A stretch of DNA of 64,000 bases from Clavibacter michiganensis (GCF_002151125.1 NZ_MDJZ01000003.1:1-64000); one strand, 5' to 3'; positions 20,677-29,122 are shown, numbered from the stretch's first letter. Notes: a model not told the origin generated them from the sequence alone. A program made the numbers and translations.

Positions 20677-20683
20677 AAAGGAG
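20677..20683 (+). promoter_or_regulatory. Ribosome binding site that sets the start of the GHKL-TIR gene
   Basis: AAAGGAG lies 7 nt before the ATG at 20691. It argues against an in-frame TTG start at 20667, which would add eight residues. Confidence 0.75.
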
Positions 20684-20690
20684 ATTCTGC

Positions 20691-22559
20691 ATGAAAGAGT
20701 ATAAGCTCGAAATCGACCCACGTATTTTGGAGCTCCTAGGCCCCAGCCTCTACTCGAATATATATTACGTTCTCGCTGAACTTATCGCAAACGCGTATGA
20801 CGCAGATGCTCAAAATGTGTGGATTATCGCCTCTGACGACGAGATTCGGGTGGAAGATGACGGTCGGGGTATGTCCTACTCGAATGGCGAGGTAGCGCAG
20901 TACCTGAACGTCGCTGGACCTTCTAGGACTTCTGAGAAAGACGCGGTTACCTCAAGGGGCAGGCGCCGCATGGGTCGAAAAGGTGTAGGCAAGCTGGCCG
21001 CCCTGTCCGTTTCTGCTGACGTCGAAGTGTTAACAGTTTCGCAAGGAGAGCGTTCGGGTTTCATTCTGTCTCGGGAGCCAAATGAAGGGGAGCTTTTGGC
21101 CCCAATACCGGATGATGCGATTATTTTCGAGTACGTCGATGATCACGGCTCCGCTATCGTGATGAAGTCTCCGCAGTATCAGCTTCACAAGACTCAGTCT
21201 GTCGTTAGGCGAAACATCAGTAAGATGTTTCCACTCGTCAGCAAAGAATTTCGGATACACATAGTTCGTGATGGTGTGTTTGACACGTTGGACGGTTTTG
21301 ACGACACCGTCATGCGGGACCTCAGTACCTTAATCACGCTTGGGGATGATTACAGACGCCTAGCCGGGCTCGTTCCCAATCCCTATCCGGCCGAAAGGGA
21401 CAAGCTCGTGTCCTCGCGTGAGGCCGTAACGCGCCCAGTCACTGTAGCGAACAAATCTGGAGTAGAGCGTGAGTACACGCTGGAGATCAAGGGTTGGATT
21501 GGTACCTACAAGTCCACAACTAACAGAAAGAGTACACTCACGGACTTCCCGGATAACTTTATCTCACTGTTTGCCAATGGCAAGCTTGGGGAGTTCAATA
21601 TTCTTCCCCTAGTAGGTCAGAACAAATTGAGCGAGGTCTACGTAGTCGGGCAACTGCATGTTGACCTCTTCGAATTAACAGAGTTGCCTGATATGGCGCT
21701 TAGTAACCGGCAAGGATATAAGTCGGATGACCCGCGATATCAAGAGCTTCTCATGTATGTCCGAAAGGAGCTTCTAGCGGATTCGCGGCGACGAAGGGAC
21801 CTTTTTGGTCAACTGACAAAAAGCCAAAAAGCGGAGTCGAAAATCGCTCGTCAACGTCAAGATGAGGCTGAGTTCCGGGTAGCTGTCGATGAGTTCCGGC
21901 GAGATGTCAGCCGTTCGACGGCGGAGACCATTAGTACTACTGCCACGTTGACGACCGCCGCCTCCATCGAGGAAGCACTAGACAGGTCAATAAACAGACA
22001 CGTAGGTCACCTCGGCATCAAGTCAAAAATTGATGCTCAGAAGAAGAAGATATTGATTAGTCACACTTCTGCAGATTCCGATTTTGCGGATATTATATTT
22101 GACATGTTGATATTTAACGGGGCCGTTCCCGACGACATACTCTATAGTAGTAGCGCAAACTCTGTGTGTCGAATTCCGAATGGGGTGCCAATCTACGAGT
22201 ACCTTCGTGATTTTTTTGTCGACAGCTATTCTACTCAAAAGCTAACGGTGCTCTTCGCTACCAGTGACAAAATGGCAGCGTCTTGGGGTGCAGTGTCTGA
22301 AGTTGGAGCATCTTGGATCACACAGATGCACCACGAAGTATTTAATTTGTCGCCTTTTACTCCGATAAAACCACTAAATGCAGATGCCGTTTGGCAAACT
22401 ACGCACTATGACGACGATACGGATGCCTTTTCCATGGATGCTATAAACATGGACGTATTTTGCGTCAAAATTGAGGATGTATGCGCTTTGCACGGATACG
22501 CTGTCCGATCACGGACAGATAACATGGCTCACCTCAAGCGACTGATCGAGTCGCGTTAG
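20691..22559 (+). CDS. GHKL (MutL/MORC/Hsp90-type) ATPase fused to a C-terminal TIR-like domain
   Basis: The product is 622 aa. Residues ~1-130 are a GHKL ATPase: N box ELIANAYDAD with Glu30, Asn34 and Asp37, G1 motif EDDGRGM at 55-61, and G2 motif GRKGVGKLA at 95-103. Residues ~130-330 resemble the transducer-type middle part of MutL/MORC-like proteins. Residues ~370-445 are charged, helical and probably coiled coil. Residues ~453-560 look like a TIR domain: KILISHTSADSDFA with the SHTSAD loop at 457-462, and SWGAVSEVGASW with Glu537 at the place of the NADase glutamate. An unassigned tail ends the protein. GHKL ATPases beside DNA methyltransferases and Vsr nucleases are known from restriction-type operons. 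The TIR end suggests NAD+ cleavage on infection; that is inference. The domain calls are from motifs read by eye. Confidence 0.82.
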   Translation: MKEYKLEIDPRILELLGPSLYSNIYYVLAELIANAYDADAQNVWIIASDDEIRVEDDGRGMSYSNGEVAQYLNVAGPSRTSEKDAVTSRGRRRMGRKGVGKLAALSVSADVEVLTVSQGERSGFILSREPNEGELLAPIPDDAIIFEYVDDHGSAIVMKSPQYQLHKTQSVVRRNISKMFPLVSKEFRIHIVRDGVFDTLDGFDDTVMRDLSTLITLGDDYRRLAGLVPNPYPAERDKLVSSREAVTRPVTVANKSGVEREYTLEIKGWIGTYKSTTNRKSTLTDFPDNFISLFANGKLGEFNILPLVGQNKLSEVYVVGQLHVDLFELTELPDMALSNRQGYKSDDPRYQELLMYVRKELLADSRRRRDLFGQLTKSQKAESKIARQRQDEAEFRVAVDEFRRDVSRSTAETISTTATLTTAASIEEALDRSINRHVGHLGIKSKIDAQKKKILISHTSADSDFADIIFDMLIFNGAVPDDILYSSSANSVCRIPNGVPIYEYLRDFFVDSYSTQKLTVLFATSDKMAASWGAVSEVGASWITQMHHEVFNLSPFTPIKPLNADAVWQTTHYDDDTDAFSMDAINMDVFCVKIEDVCALHGYAVRSRTDNMAHLKRLIESR

Positions 22560-22637
22560 AGTTAGCTCAAATGAAATCCGGGTGGCGATGGGCACTTTCA
22601 TGATCAAATCATTACATGCAGACTATGTCTCGTACTT

Positions 22638-23048
22638 ATGAGGCTCGACGTGTCACGTAGCTCCATGGTTAGTAACAGGGGGAGAGACACGAAGCCCGAA
22701 CTAGCGGTTCGGAAGCTGATTCATGCGAAAGGCCTCCGATATAGAGTTGATATGAGGCCCTTTGCGGCCATAAGGAGTCGAGCCGACATAGTTTTTCCGC
22801 GCCTGCGTATTGCAGTTTATATCGACGGATGCTTTTGGCATTCCTGCCCTGAGCACGGTTCGACACCAAAGACCAACATTGACTATTGGGGCCCCAAGCT
22901 TGAAAGAAATAAGCAACGTGACCTAGAGGCCACATTAGGTTTGCGGGATCAAGGGTGGACTGTTCTGAGGTTTTGGGAGCACGAGGGCGCAGAAGAAGTG
23001 GCCGACGAGATAGTTGTAGTTGTTCGTGCGGCGGCGGGCCGGATTTGA
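22638..23048 (+). CDS. vsr: Vsr-type very-short-patch / restriction-like endonuclease
   Basis: The product is 136 aa, the usual Vsr length. Compared with E. coli Vsr it has the N-terminal RDTKPE motif (Glu21), Asp50 in SRADIVF as metal ligand, Asp63 and His68 in the DGCFWHSC motif, and zinc-ligand-like Cys65, Cys70 and His73. GWTVLRFWEHE is the conserved C-terminal strand. Vsr enzymes nick at T:G mismatches made by deamination of 5-methylcytosine, so pairing with the methyltransferase makes sense. Stand-alone Vsr folds are also proposed as restriction nucleases in GHKL-containing operons. No upstream in-frame start exists. The ribosome binding site is weak. Confidence 0.9.
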   Translation: MRLDVSRSSMVSNRGRDTKPELAVRKLIHAKGLRYRVDMRPFAAIRSRADIVFPRLRIAVYIDGCFWHSCPEHGSTPKTNIDYWGPKLERNKQRDLEATLGLRDQGWTVLRFWEHEGAEEVADEIVVVVRAAAGRI

Positions 23049-23455
23049 CATCGATTTCACCTGGGCCTTGCTGTTTGGGGGTATCCAGTGAGACTGTTTG
23101 GATGCGCTAACGTCAGCGACCGTGCTAGAAGAGGCCGCACATCGATTCAGCCCAACAAAGTCGGCATGCTAAGTGAGGGTGTCTTTGGGGTGGGCGTGAA
23201 CGAACGTCGACGGAGTGCCTTGGTTCTCTCTCTAACGGTGCTCGTATCGTCCGGTGGCGATGTAAGTACGATGCTTTTGGCTCGCTAGCACGGCGCCGGC
23301 TCTGCTTCGCAGGAGGAGTTCCGCCGGTCTGGAGTCGTATCACCCCCATGCGAGGGCTTACGGACGGGAGAGCTCGCTCGTAGCCTCAGGCGTCGTCACT
23401 CGACGGCACCATCTGCCGCCTACCCCTTCGCCGCGGCACGCACCCGAGGAGCTCC
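23049..23455. other. Non-coding right end of the island and transition to host DNA
   Basis: No supportable gene was found. Short frames here lack start signals and family features. Low-GC sequence persists to about 23.29 kb. No tRNA fragment, integrase remnant or direct repeat of the tRNA-Pro 3' end is visible. The last bases carry GAGGAG, the ribosome binding site of the next gene. Confidence 0.5.
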
Positions 23456-24769
23456 ATGCCCGACGTCCCCTCCGCCGCTCCTGCCGGCTGGTTCCCCGAC
23501 GGATCCGGGCAGCTCCGCTACTGGGACGGATCCGCGTGGACGCAGCACGTCGCGCCGATGGTGCAGCCCGCCGCAGCGCCGGCGCCCGCTCCGAGCGCGG
23601 CCGCGACTGCCGCCGTCGTCGCGTCGCAGCAGGTCGACGCCGTGCGGAACGCCCAGGCAGCTGAGGCCGCGCACGACAAGGCGATGCGGGCCGCCGAGGC
23701 CGCGCAGGCGAAGGCCGTGCGTGCCGCAGAGGCCGAGCAGCAGGGCGTCGCGAAGCTCGCGCAGCGCGAGGCGGCCATGCAGGCGAAGGCCGCGGAGCGC
23801 GAGGCGGCGGCACGGGACAAGAGCGCCCGCGCGGCGGCGGCGACCGTCGCGATGCCGGTGCCGCCGCGACAGCATGCCGTCGCGGCGCCGGTCGCTCCTG
23901 CGGCTCCTGCCTCCGTGATCACCGACACGCGCCCGAGCCGCCACCCTGCGGCGACCTGGGTCATCGGGTCCGTCGTGGCGCTGGCCGTGCTGATCATCAC
24001 TGCCCTCGGCGGCTTCGGCGGCATGTTCGTCTCGCTCGGCCTCGTCGGGATCGCCACTGCTCTCTACCCGTACGCCACGGGCCGTCGCAGCTGGATCCCC
24101 GTCCTGACGACCCGTTCGCGCAACGGCGTCGCCGCCCTGGGCGCGGCCGTGCTCATCGTCATCGGGGCCACGGTGCCGGTCGCGGCGTCCGCACCCGCTC
24201 CGCGCCAGACGGAGGCGATCTCCGCCAGCGCGAGCCCGACCCCGTCCGCGAGCCCGACGCCCACGGCGTCGCCGACCCCGGTGGTCCACGTCGTCGAGGA
24301 CGTCAACGCCAAGAGCGCCTCCGACGCCCGGGCGCTCCTCCGCGAGGCCGGCTACGTCGTCCAGTACGTCCTCGAGTCGGGTGAGGCGACGAGCGTCACG
24401 GACGGCATGACGGTCAAGTCGCAGAGCCCGGTCGCGGGATCACGCACCGATGCCGGATCCACCGTGACGCTCACGCTGCTGGCGCCCGCCCCGACTCCGA
24501 CGCCCGAGCCCACTGTTGCGCCGACGGTCGCGCCAGCGCCCGTCCAGCAGCCGGCGGCTCCCGCTCCGGCGCCCGTCGCGCCTGCTCCTGCACCGGCTCC
24601 GGCCGCCCCGGCTCCCGAGCCGGCGCAGCAGACGGGGCTCATCCGACCGGGCGCGTACTGCTCGCCGTCGCAGGTCGGCCAGGTCGCCCAGGCCGAGAAC
24701 GGCCGGAGCTACCGCTGCGGTGGCAAGGGAGCCGACGCGAGCGGCGACTTCCACTGGAACACGATGTGA
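23456..24769 (+). CDS. DUF2510 / PASTA membrane protein
   Basis: The product is 437 aa. Residues ~9-40 are a DUF2510 domain (AGWFPDGSGQLRYWDGSAWT), common at the N-terminus of actinobacterial membrane proteins. An Ala-rich coiled-coil stretch at ~60-130 follows, then two or three hydrophobic segments at ~160-245. Residues ~280-345 form one PASTA domain (KSASDARALLREAGYVV), a fold that binds cell-wall fragments. A Pro/Ala-rich linker and a short Cys-containing end (YCSPSQVG, YRCGGKG) close it. It has no kinase domain. A role at the cell wall is likely; no partner is known. GAGGAG precedes the ATG. Confidence 0.82.
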   Translation: MPDVPSAAPAGWFPDGSGQLRYWDGSAWTQHVAPMVQPAAAPAPAPSAAATAAVVASQQVDAVRNAQAAEAAHDKAMRAAEAAQAKAVRAAEAEQQGVAKLAQREAAMQAKAAEREAAARDKSARAAAATVAMPVPPRQHAVAAPVAPAAPASVITDTRPSRHPAATWVIGSVVALAVLIITALGGFGGMFVSLGLVGIATALYPYATGRRSWIPVLTTRSRNGVAALGAAVLIVIGATVPVAASAPAPRQTEAISASASPTPSASPTPTASPTPVVHVVEDVNAKSASDARALLREAGYVVQYVLESGEATSVTDGMTVKSQSPVAGSRTDAGSTVTLTLLAPAPTPTPEPTVAPTVAPAPVQQPAAPAPAPVAPAPAPAPAAPAPEPAQQTGLIRPGAYCSPSQVGQVAQAENGRSYRCGGKGADASGDFHWNTM

Positions 24770-24775
24770 CCGACT

Positions 24776-24804
24776 CCCGGGCGGCCCCACGACGGCCGCC
24801 CGGG
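24776..24804. terminator. Hairpin between convergent genes
   Basis: A perfect 11-bp stem, CCCGGGCGGCC (24776-24786) with GGCCGCCCGGG (24794-24804), closes a 7-nt loop. It lies between the PASTA gene and the acetyltransferase gene. Confidence 0.8.
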
Positions 24805-24809
24805 CACCC

Positions 24810-25301
24810 TCACCGCACCATCCGCACCGTGACCATCTCCGCGCCCTGGAACGTCTGCGTCTCCACGCCGCCATCCCGCGCGAACCCGTTCCGCCGGTAG
24901 AACGCCTCCGCGCGCGGGTTGTCGTCCGCGGCCCAGAGGTACGCGGGGGAGTCGCCGACCGCCGCGTCGAACAGCGCCTGGCCCGCGCCCGAGCCGTGGG
25001 CGGACGCGATCACGTTGATCGCGTAGAGCTGGAAGTCGCGCGGCGGATCCTCGTCGCGCGCCGGTCCCGCGAGGGCGAAGCCGACGATGCGGTCGCCGTC
25101 GAGGGCGACGAACGGCGGCGCTGCGGACGAGGAGGTCAGCGTCCCGCGCCACTGCTCGGCGCGCGTCGCGACGTCGAGCCCGTCGAGGTACGAGGCCGGC
25201 AGCAGGTGCGCGTACGTCTCCTGCCAGGTGCGGATGTGGACCTCGGCGATCCCGTCGGCGTCGTCGGGAACGGCGGGGCGGACGGTCACGGGCACGGTCA
25301 T
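24810..25301 (-). CDS. GNAT-family N-acetyltransferase
   Basis: The product is 163 aa. It starts TVRPAVPDDADGIAEVHIRTW, a typical GNAT beginning. Motif A is LYAINVIASAHGSGAGQALF near residue 100 (the acetyl-CoA loop is degenerate, HGSGAG), followed by YLWAADDNPRAEAFYRRNGF (motif B). The acceptor is unknown. It is transcribed away from the betaine operon. A TATCGT hexamer lies exactly 6 nt before the ATG, so the mRNA may be leaderless. Confidence 0.88.
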   Translation of the reverse strand: MTVPVTVRPAVPDDADGIAEVHIRTWQETYAHLLPASYLDGLDVATRAEQWRGTLTSSSAAPPFVALDGDRIVGFALAGPARDEDPPRDFQLYAINVIASAHGSGAGQALFDAAVGDSPAYLWAADDNPRAEAFYRRNGFARDGGVETQTFQGAEMVTVRMVR

Positions 25302-25307
25302 GCGGCC

Positions 25308-25313
25308 ACGATA
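25308..25313 (-). promoter_or_regulatory. Putative leaderless -10 box of the GNAT gene
   Basis: TATCGT on the minus strand is separated from the ATG by exactly 6 nt, which puts the +1 at the start codon. Confidence 0.5.
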
Positions 25314-25386
25314 CGGGGCGGCCGGCGCCCGCCGATCCCGTGCCACGCGCCCGCGCGCGCGAACGATACCGCGGCCCGGATCCGGC

Positions 25387-25417
25387 TTGCGGCCGGGGGA
25401 GGGCCCCTCGCTATGGT
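25387..25417 (+). promoter_or_regulatory. Putative promoter of the betaine operon
   Basis: TTGCGG (25387-25392) and TATGGT (25412-25417) are separated by 19 nt, upstream of the BCCT gene, with a leader of ~70 nt. The spacing is long and the -35 is weak. Confidence 0.38.
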
Positions 25418-25493
25418 GGTCGCGCAACCCGGCGTGGTCCGTGAGACCCCGGGTGTCGACCGAAGCCTCATTCCCCTCCCAGCGAAGGACGCG

Positions 25494-27599
25494 ATGAGTA
25501 CTCGCGCACGTCTGCCCTCTTCCGCCCCCACCACCCCGGCCCCCGTCGTCGACGGCGCGCCGCCCGGCCGCCCCCGCCTCAACCGGCCCGTCTTCCTCGG
25601 ATCCTCCCTCGGGATCATCGCCATCGTCGCCTGGGCCTCCCTCGCCCCCACGGCCGCCGCCGAGGCGATCGGCGCCGCCGTCGCGTGGGTGTCGGAGAGC
25701 TTCGGCTGGTACTACATCGCGGTCGTGACCCTGGTGGTCGCGTTCGTGGTGATCGTCGCGGTGTCCCGCGCCGGATCCACCCGCCTCGGGCCCGACGACT
25801 CCCGCCCGAAGTTCAACCTGTTCACCTGGTCGGCGATGCTCTTCGCCGCGGGCATCGGCATCGACCTGATGTTCTTCTCGGTCTCCGAGCCCGTCACCCA
25901 GTACCTCGCACCGCCCACGGGCGACGGATCCACCGTGGAGGCCGCGCGCCAGGCGATGGTGCTCACGCTCTTCCACTACGGCCTCATCGGCTGGGCGCTC
26001 TACGCGCTCATGGGCATGGCGTTCGGCTACTTCGCCTACCGGCACAACCTGCCGCTCAGCATCCGCTCCGCGCTGCACCCCATCTTCGGCAAGCGCATCC
26101 ACGGCTGGATCGGCCACCTGGTCGACATCGCCGCGGTGCTCGGCACCATCTTCGGCATCGCGACCACGCTCGGCATCGGCGTGGCCCAGCTCAACTACGG
26201 CCTCGACTTCATGCTCGGGATCCCCGAGAACCTCGCCGTGCAGGCGGGCCTCATCGCGCTGTCGGTGGCGATGGCCGCGGTGTCCGTGCTCACGGGCGTG
26301 GAGAAGGGGATCCGCCGGCTCGCCGAGCTCAACGTGATCCTGTCCATCGCGCTCATGCTCTTCGTGCTCATCGCGGGGAAGACCAGCTTCCTCATGGACG
26401 CGATCGTGCAGAACCTCGGCGACGTCCTCAACCGCTTCCCGGCGATGACGCTCGAGACGTTCGCCTACGACCGCCCGAACGCGTGGCTCAGCAGCTGGAC
26501 CCTGTTCTTCTGGGCCTGGTGGATCGCGTGGGCGCCGTTCGTGGGCCTCTTCCTCGCGCGCATCTCCCGCGGCCGCACCATCCGCGAGTTCGTCATCGGC
26601 ACGATGGTGGTGCCGTTCGCGTTCATCCTGCTGTGGATCTCGATCTTCGGGAACAGCGCCCTCGACATCGTCATGGGCGGCGACACGGCCTTCGGCGACA
26701 CGGCCATGAACACCCCGGAGCGCGCGTTCTACTCGCTGCTCGCCGAGTACCCGGGGGTGCCGCTCACGGCCGCCGTCGCGACCTTCACGGGGCTCCTGTT
26801 CTACGTGACCTCGGCCGACTCCGGCGCGCTCGTCATGGCGAACCTCACCTCGCACCTGCCGGACGCCGACACCGACGGCCCCAAGTGGCTGCGCCTGTTC
26901 TGGGCGGTCGCGACCGGCGCGCTCACCCTCGTGATGCTCGCGGTGGGCGGCGTCCCGACCCTGCAGAGCGCGACGGTCGTGATGGGGCTGCCGTTCTCGG
27001 TGGTGCTGCTGCTCATCATGCTCGGTCTGTTCAAGGCCCTGAAGGTGGAGAACTCGCTCGCCGCCAGCTACCGCTCGAGCCTGCCGGGCATCCTGTCCGG
27101 CCGCTCCGGCGACACCGCCCCCGGGCGCAGCTGGCGTCAGCGGCTGTCGCGGTCGATGACCTACCCCGACCGCGACCGCACGCAGCGCTTCACCGAGGAG
27201 GTCGCCCTGCCGGCGCTCACCCAGGTGCGCGACGAGCTCGCCGCCCACGGCGCGACCGCGCACCTCGTGGAGGGCGAGCACTCCGAGTACGGGATCCGCG
27301 AGCTCGACCTCGACGTGTCCATGGGCGAGGAGCGCGACTTCCGGTACGCGATCCGCCCGGTGCGCTACGACACCCCCACCTACGCGCCGCACGCGGCCGC
27401 CGGATCCCAGGAGCACTACTTCCGCCTCGAGGTGTTCTCCCTGGAGGGCAGCCGCGGCTACGACGTGCTCGACTACACGCCGGAGCAGGTCATCGCCGAT
27501 GTCCTCGACCACTACGAGACGCACCTCGAGTTCCTCCACCTCAACCGCGACGAGCCGGGCAACACCCTCGTCGTCGTCACCGACCAGCCCGAGAGGTAA
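25494..27599 (+). CDS. betT: BCCT-family choline/betaine transporter
   Basis: The product is 701 aa with about 12 transmembrane segments and a soluble C-terminal domain of ~130 residues, as in BetT-type carriers. The family signature is SSWTLFFWAWWIAWAPFVG near residue 335, followed by ARISRGRTIREF. Other conserved parts are MLFAAGIGIDLMFFSVSEP and YVTSADSGALVM. It probably imports choline with Na+ or H+. It lies 3 nt before betB and forms one operon with betB and betA. The ATG has GAAGGA upstream. The N-terminus of ~35 residues is Pro/Ala-rich. Confidence 0.92.
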   Translation: MSTRARLPSSAPTTPAPVVDGAPPGRPRLNRPVFLGSSLGIIAIVAWASLAPTAAAEAIGAAVAWVSESFGWYYIAVVTLVVAFVVIVAVSRAGSTRLGPDDSRPKFNLFTWSAMLFAAGIGIDLMFFSVSEPVTQYLAPPTGDGSTVEAARQAMVLTLFHYGLIGWALYALMGMAFGYFAYRHNLPLSIRSALHPIFGKRIHGWIGHLVDIAAVLGTIFGIATTLGIGVAQLNYGLDFMLGIPENLAVQAGLIALSVAMAAVSVLTGVEKGIRRLAELNVILSIALMLFVLIAGKTSFLMDAIVQNLGDVLNRFPAMTLETFAYDRPNAWLSSWTLFFWAWWIAWAPFVGLFLARISRGRTIREFVIGTMVVPFAFILLWISIFGNSALDIVMGGDTAFGDTAMNTPERAFYSLLAEYPGVPLTAAVATFTGLLFYVTSADSGALVMANLTSHLPDADTDGPKWLRLFWAVATGALTLVMLAVGGVPTLQSATVVMGLPFSVVLLLIMLGLFKALKVENSLAASYRSSLPGILSGRSGDTAPGRSWRQRLSRSMTYPDRDRTQRFTEEVALPALTQVRDELAAHGATAHLVEGEHSEYGIRELDLDVSMGEERDFRYAIRPVRYDTPTYAPHAAAGSQEHYFRLEVFSLEGSRGYDVLDYTPEQVIADVLDHYETHLEFLHLNRDEPGNTLVVVTDQPER

Positions 27600-27602
27600 C
27601 CC

Positions 27603-29102
27603 ATGACCACGACCGAGTCCACGACGGGTCACGCCGCCACCCTGTTCATCGACGGCCGCTGGGTCGCCGCCTCCGACGGGGGCGAGCGCGAGATCCGCTG
27701 CCCCGCCGACGGATCCCTCGTCGGCCGCGTCTCCGAGGCCACCACGGCCGACGTCGAGCGCGCCATCGCCTCCGCCCGCGCCGCGTTCGACGGCGGCGCC
27801 TGGTCGCGTACGCCCGCCCCCGAGCGCGGCGACCTCCTCCTCCGCGTGGCCGACGGCCTCGTCGAGCGGAAGGCCGAGTTCGCCCGCGCCGAGACGCTCG
27901 ACACCGGCAAGCGCCTGGTCGAGAGCGAGATCGACATGGACGACATCGCCGCGTGCTTCCGCTACTTCGGCAAGCTCGCCGGGCAGGACGCGGGCCGCGT
28001 CGTCGATGCGGGGAACCCGGACGTCGTGAGCCGCATCGTGCACGAGCCCGTGGGCGTCTGCGGTCTCATCGCGCCGTGGAACTACCCGCTGCTGCAGGCC
28101 GCGTGGAAGATCGCCCCGGCGCTCGCCGCGGGCAACGCGTTCATCTTGAAGCCCAGCGAGCTGACGCCGCACACCTCGATCCTCATGGTGCAGCTCCTCC
28201 ACGACCTCGGGCTTCCCGCGGGCGTCGCCAACCTGGTGCTCGGCGCGGGCGCCGTCGCCGGCGCGCCGCTGTCGAGCCACCCCGACGTCGACATGGTCTC
28301 GTTCACGGGCGGCCTGGCGACCGGCCGCACCATCGCGGCGGCCGCGGCGGCCACGGTGAAGAAGGTCGCGCTCGAGCTCGGCGGCAAGAACCCCAACGTC
28401 GTGTTCGCCGACGCCGACTTCGACGCGGCCCTCGACAACGCCCTCAACGCGGCCTTCGTGCACTCCGGCCAGGTGTGCTCCGCGGGCGCGCGGCTCGTGG
28501 TGGAGGAGTCCATCGCCGAGCGCTTCGTCGACGAGCTCGTGCGCCGGGCCGAGGGGATCCGCCTCGGCGGCCCGTTCGACCCCGACGCGGAGACCGGCCC
28601 GCTCATCTCCGCCGCGCACCGCGAGAAGGTGCACGCGTACGTCGAGAAGGGCGTGGCCGAGGGCGCGCGCCTGCGCACGGGCGGCGCGTTCGGCACGGGC
28701 GACCTCGAGGCCGGCTACTACTACCTGCCGACCGTCCTCGACCGGGTCGAGCGCGGCATGTCCGTCGTGGTCGACGAGGCCTTCGGACCGGTCGTCACCG
28801 TGGAGACGTTCCGCACCGAGGAGGAGGCGGTCGCCATCGCGAACGACACCGACTACGGGCTCGCGGGCGCCGTGTGGTCCGAGGACGCCGGCAAGGCGCA
28901 GCGGGTCGCGCAGGCGCTCCGCCACGGCACCATCTGGATCAACGACTTCCACCCCTACCTGCCGCAGGCGGAGTGGGGCGGCTTCGGGCAGTCCGGCGTC
29001 GGGCGGGAGCTCGGGCCGACGGGCCTCGCCGAGTACCAGGAGGCCAAGCACATCTACCAGAACGTGCGCCCGCAGGTCACGGGCTGGTTCGCCGCACGAT
29101 GA
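27603..29102 (+). CDS. betB: Betaine aldehyde dehydrogenase
   Basis: The product is 499 aa and oxidises betaine aldehyde to glycine betaine with NAD(P)+. The aldehyde-dehydrogenase motifs are present: GLIAPWNYPLLQAAWKIAPA, LKPSELTP, SFTGGLATGR, the general base Glu in LELGGKNPN and the catalytic Cys in SGQVCSAGARL. The end WGGFGQSGVGRELG is typical. It sits between the BCCT carrier and choline dehydrogenase, which supports the substrate. The gene end reaches the betA start region. Confidence 0.92.
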   Translation: MTTTESTTGHAATLFIDGRWVAASDGGEREIRCPADGSLVGRVSEATTADVERAIASARAAFDGGAWSRTPAPERGDLLLRVADGLVERKAEFARAETLDTGKRLVESEIDMDDIAACFRYFGKLAGQDAGRVVDAGNPDVVSRIVHEPVGVCGLIAPWNYPLLQAAWKIAPALAAGNAFILKPSELTPHTSILMVQLLHDLGLPAGVANLVLGAGAVAGAPLSSHPDVDMVSFTGGLATGRTIAAAAAATVKKVALELGGKNPNVVFADADFDAALDNALNAAFVHSGQVCSAGARLVVEESIAERFVDELVRRAEGIRLGGPFDPDAETGPLISAAHREKVHAYVEKGVAEGARLRTGGAFGTGDLEAGYYYLPTVLDRVERGMSVVVDEAFGPVVTVETFRTEEEAVAIANDTDYGLAGAVWSEDAGKAQRVAQALRHGTIWINDFHPYLPQAEWGGFGQSGVGRELGPTGLAEYQEAKHIYQNVRPQVTGWFAAR

Positions 29103-29122
29103 ACGACCGGACGGGAGACGAC

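Larger units (their letters stand above)
19425..23290. mobile_element. Low-GC genomic island with a predicted defence operon
   Basis: Base composition changes sharply after the tRNA-Pro terminator and returns to host level around 23.3 kb. One line counted by hand inside (22081-22140) has 24 of 60 G+C, against 45 of 60 in a core line (6541-6600). The island uses TTA, ATA and AGA-type codons that are rare outside, and has no GGATCC, while the first 6.1 kb of the window has 17. It holds a DNA methyltransferase, a GHKL-TIR ATPase and a Vsr-type nuclease, all on the plus strand. No integrase, transposase or flanking direct repeat was seen. The boundaries are approximate. Confidence 0.8.

Noticed and set aside
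23088-23288. A 66-codon frame at the right end of the island
   Set aside because: No start signal, no family features and no conserved composition. Left as non-coding.
19425-23455. Direct repeat of the tRNA-Pro 3' end as attachment site
   Set aside because: The tRNA 3' sequence (GTTCAAATCCTGTCAGCCCGA) was looked for in the right boundary region and not found.
24810-29051. A 1413-codon open frame on the minus strand across the acetyltransferase and the betaine genes
   Set aside because: Only its last 163 codons look like a protein (GNAT). The rest is antisense to betT and betB, with the Arg/His/Glu/Val-rich composition of a shadow frame in GC-rich DNA.
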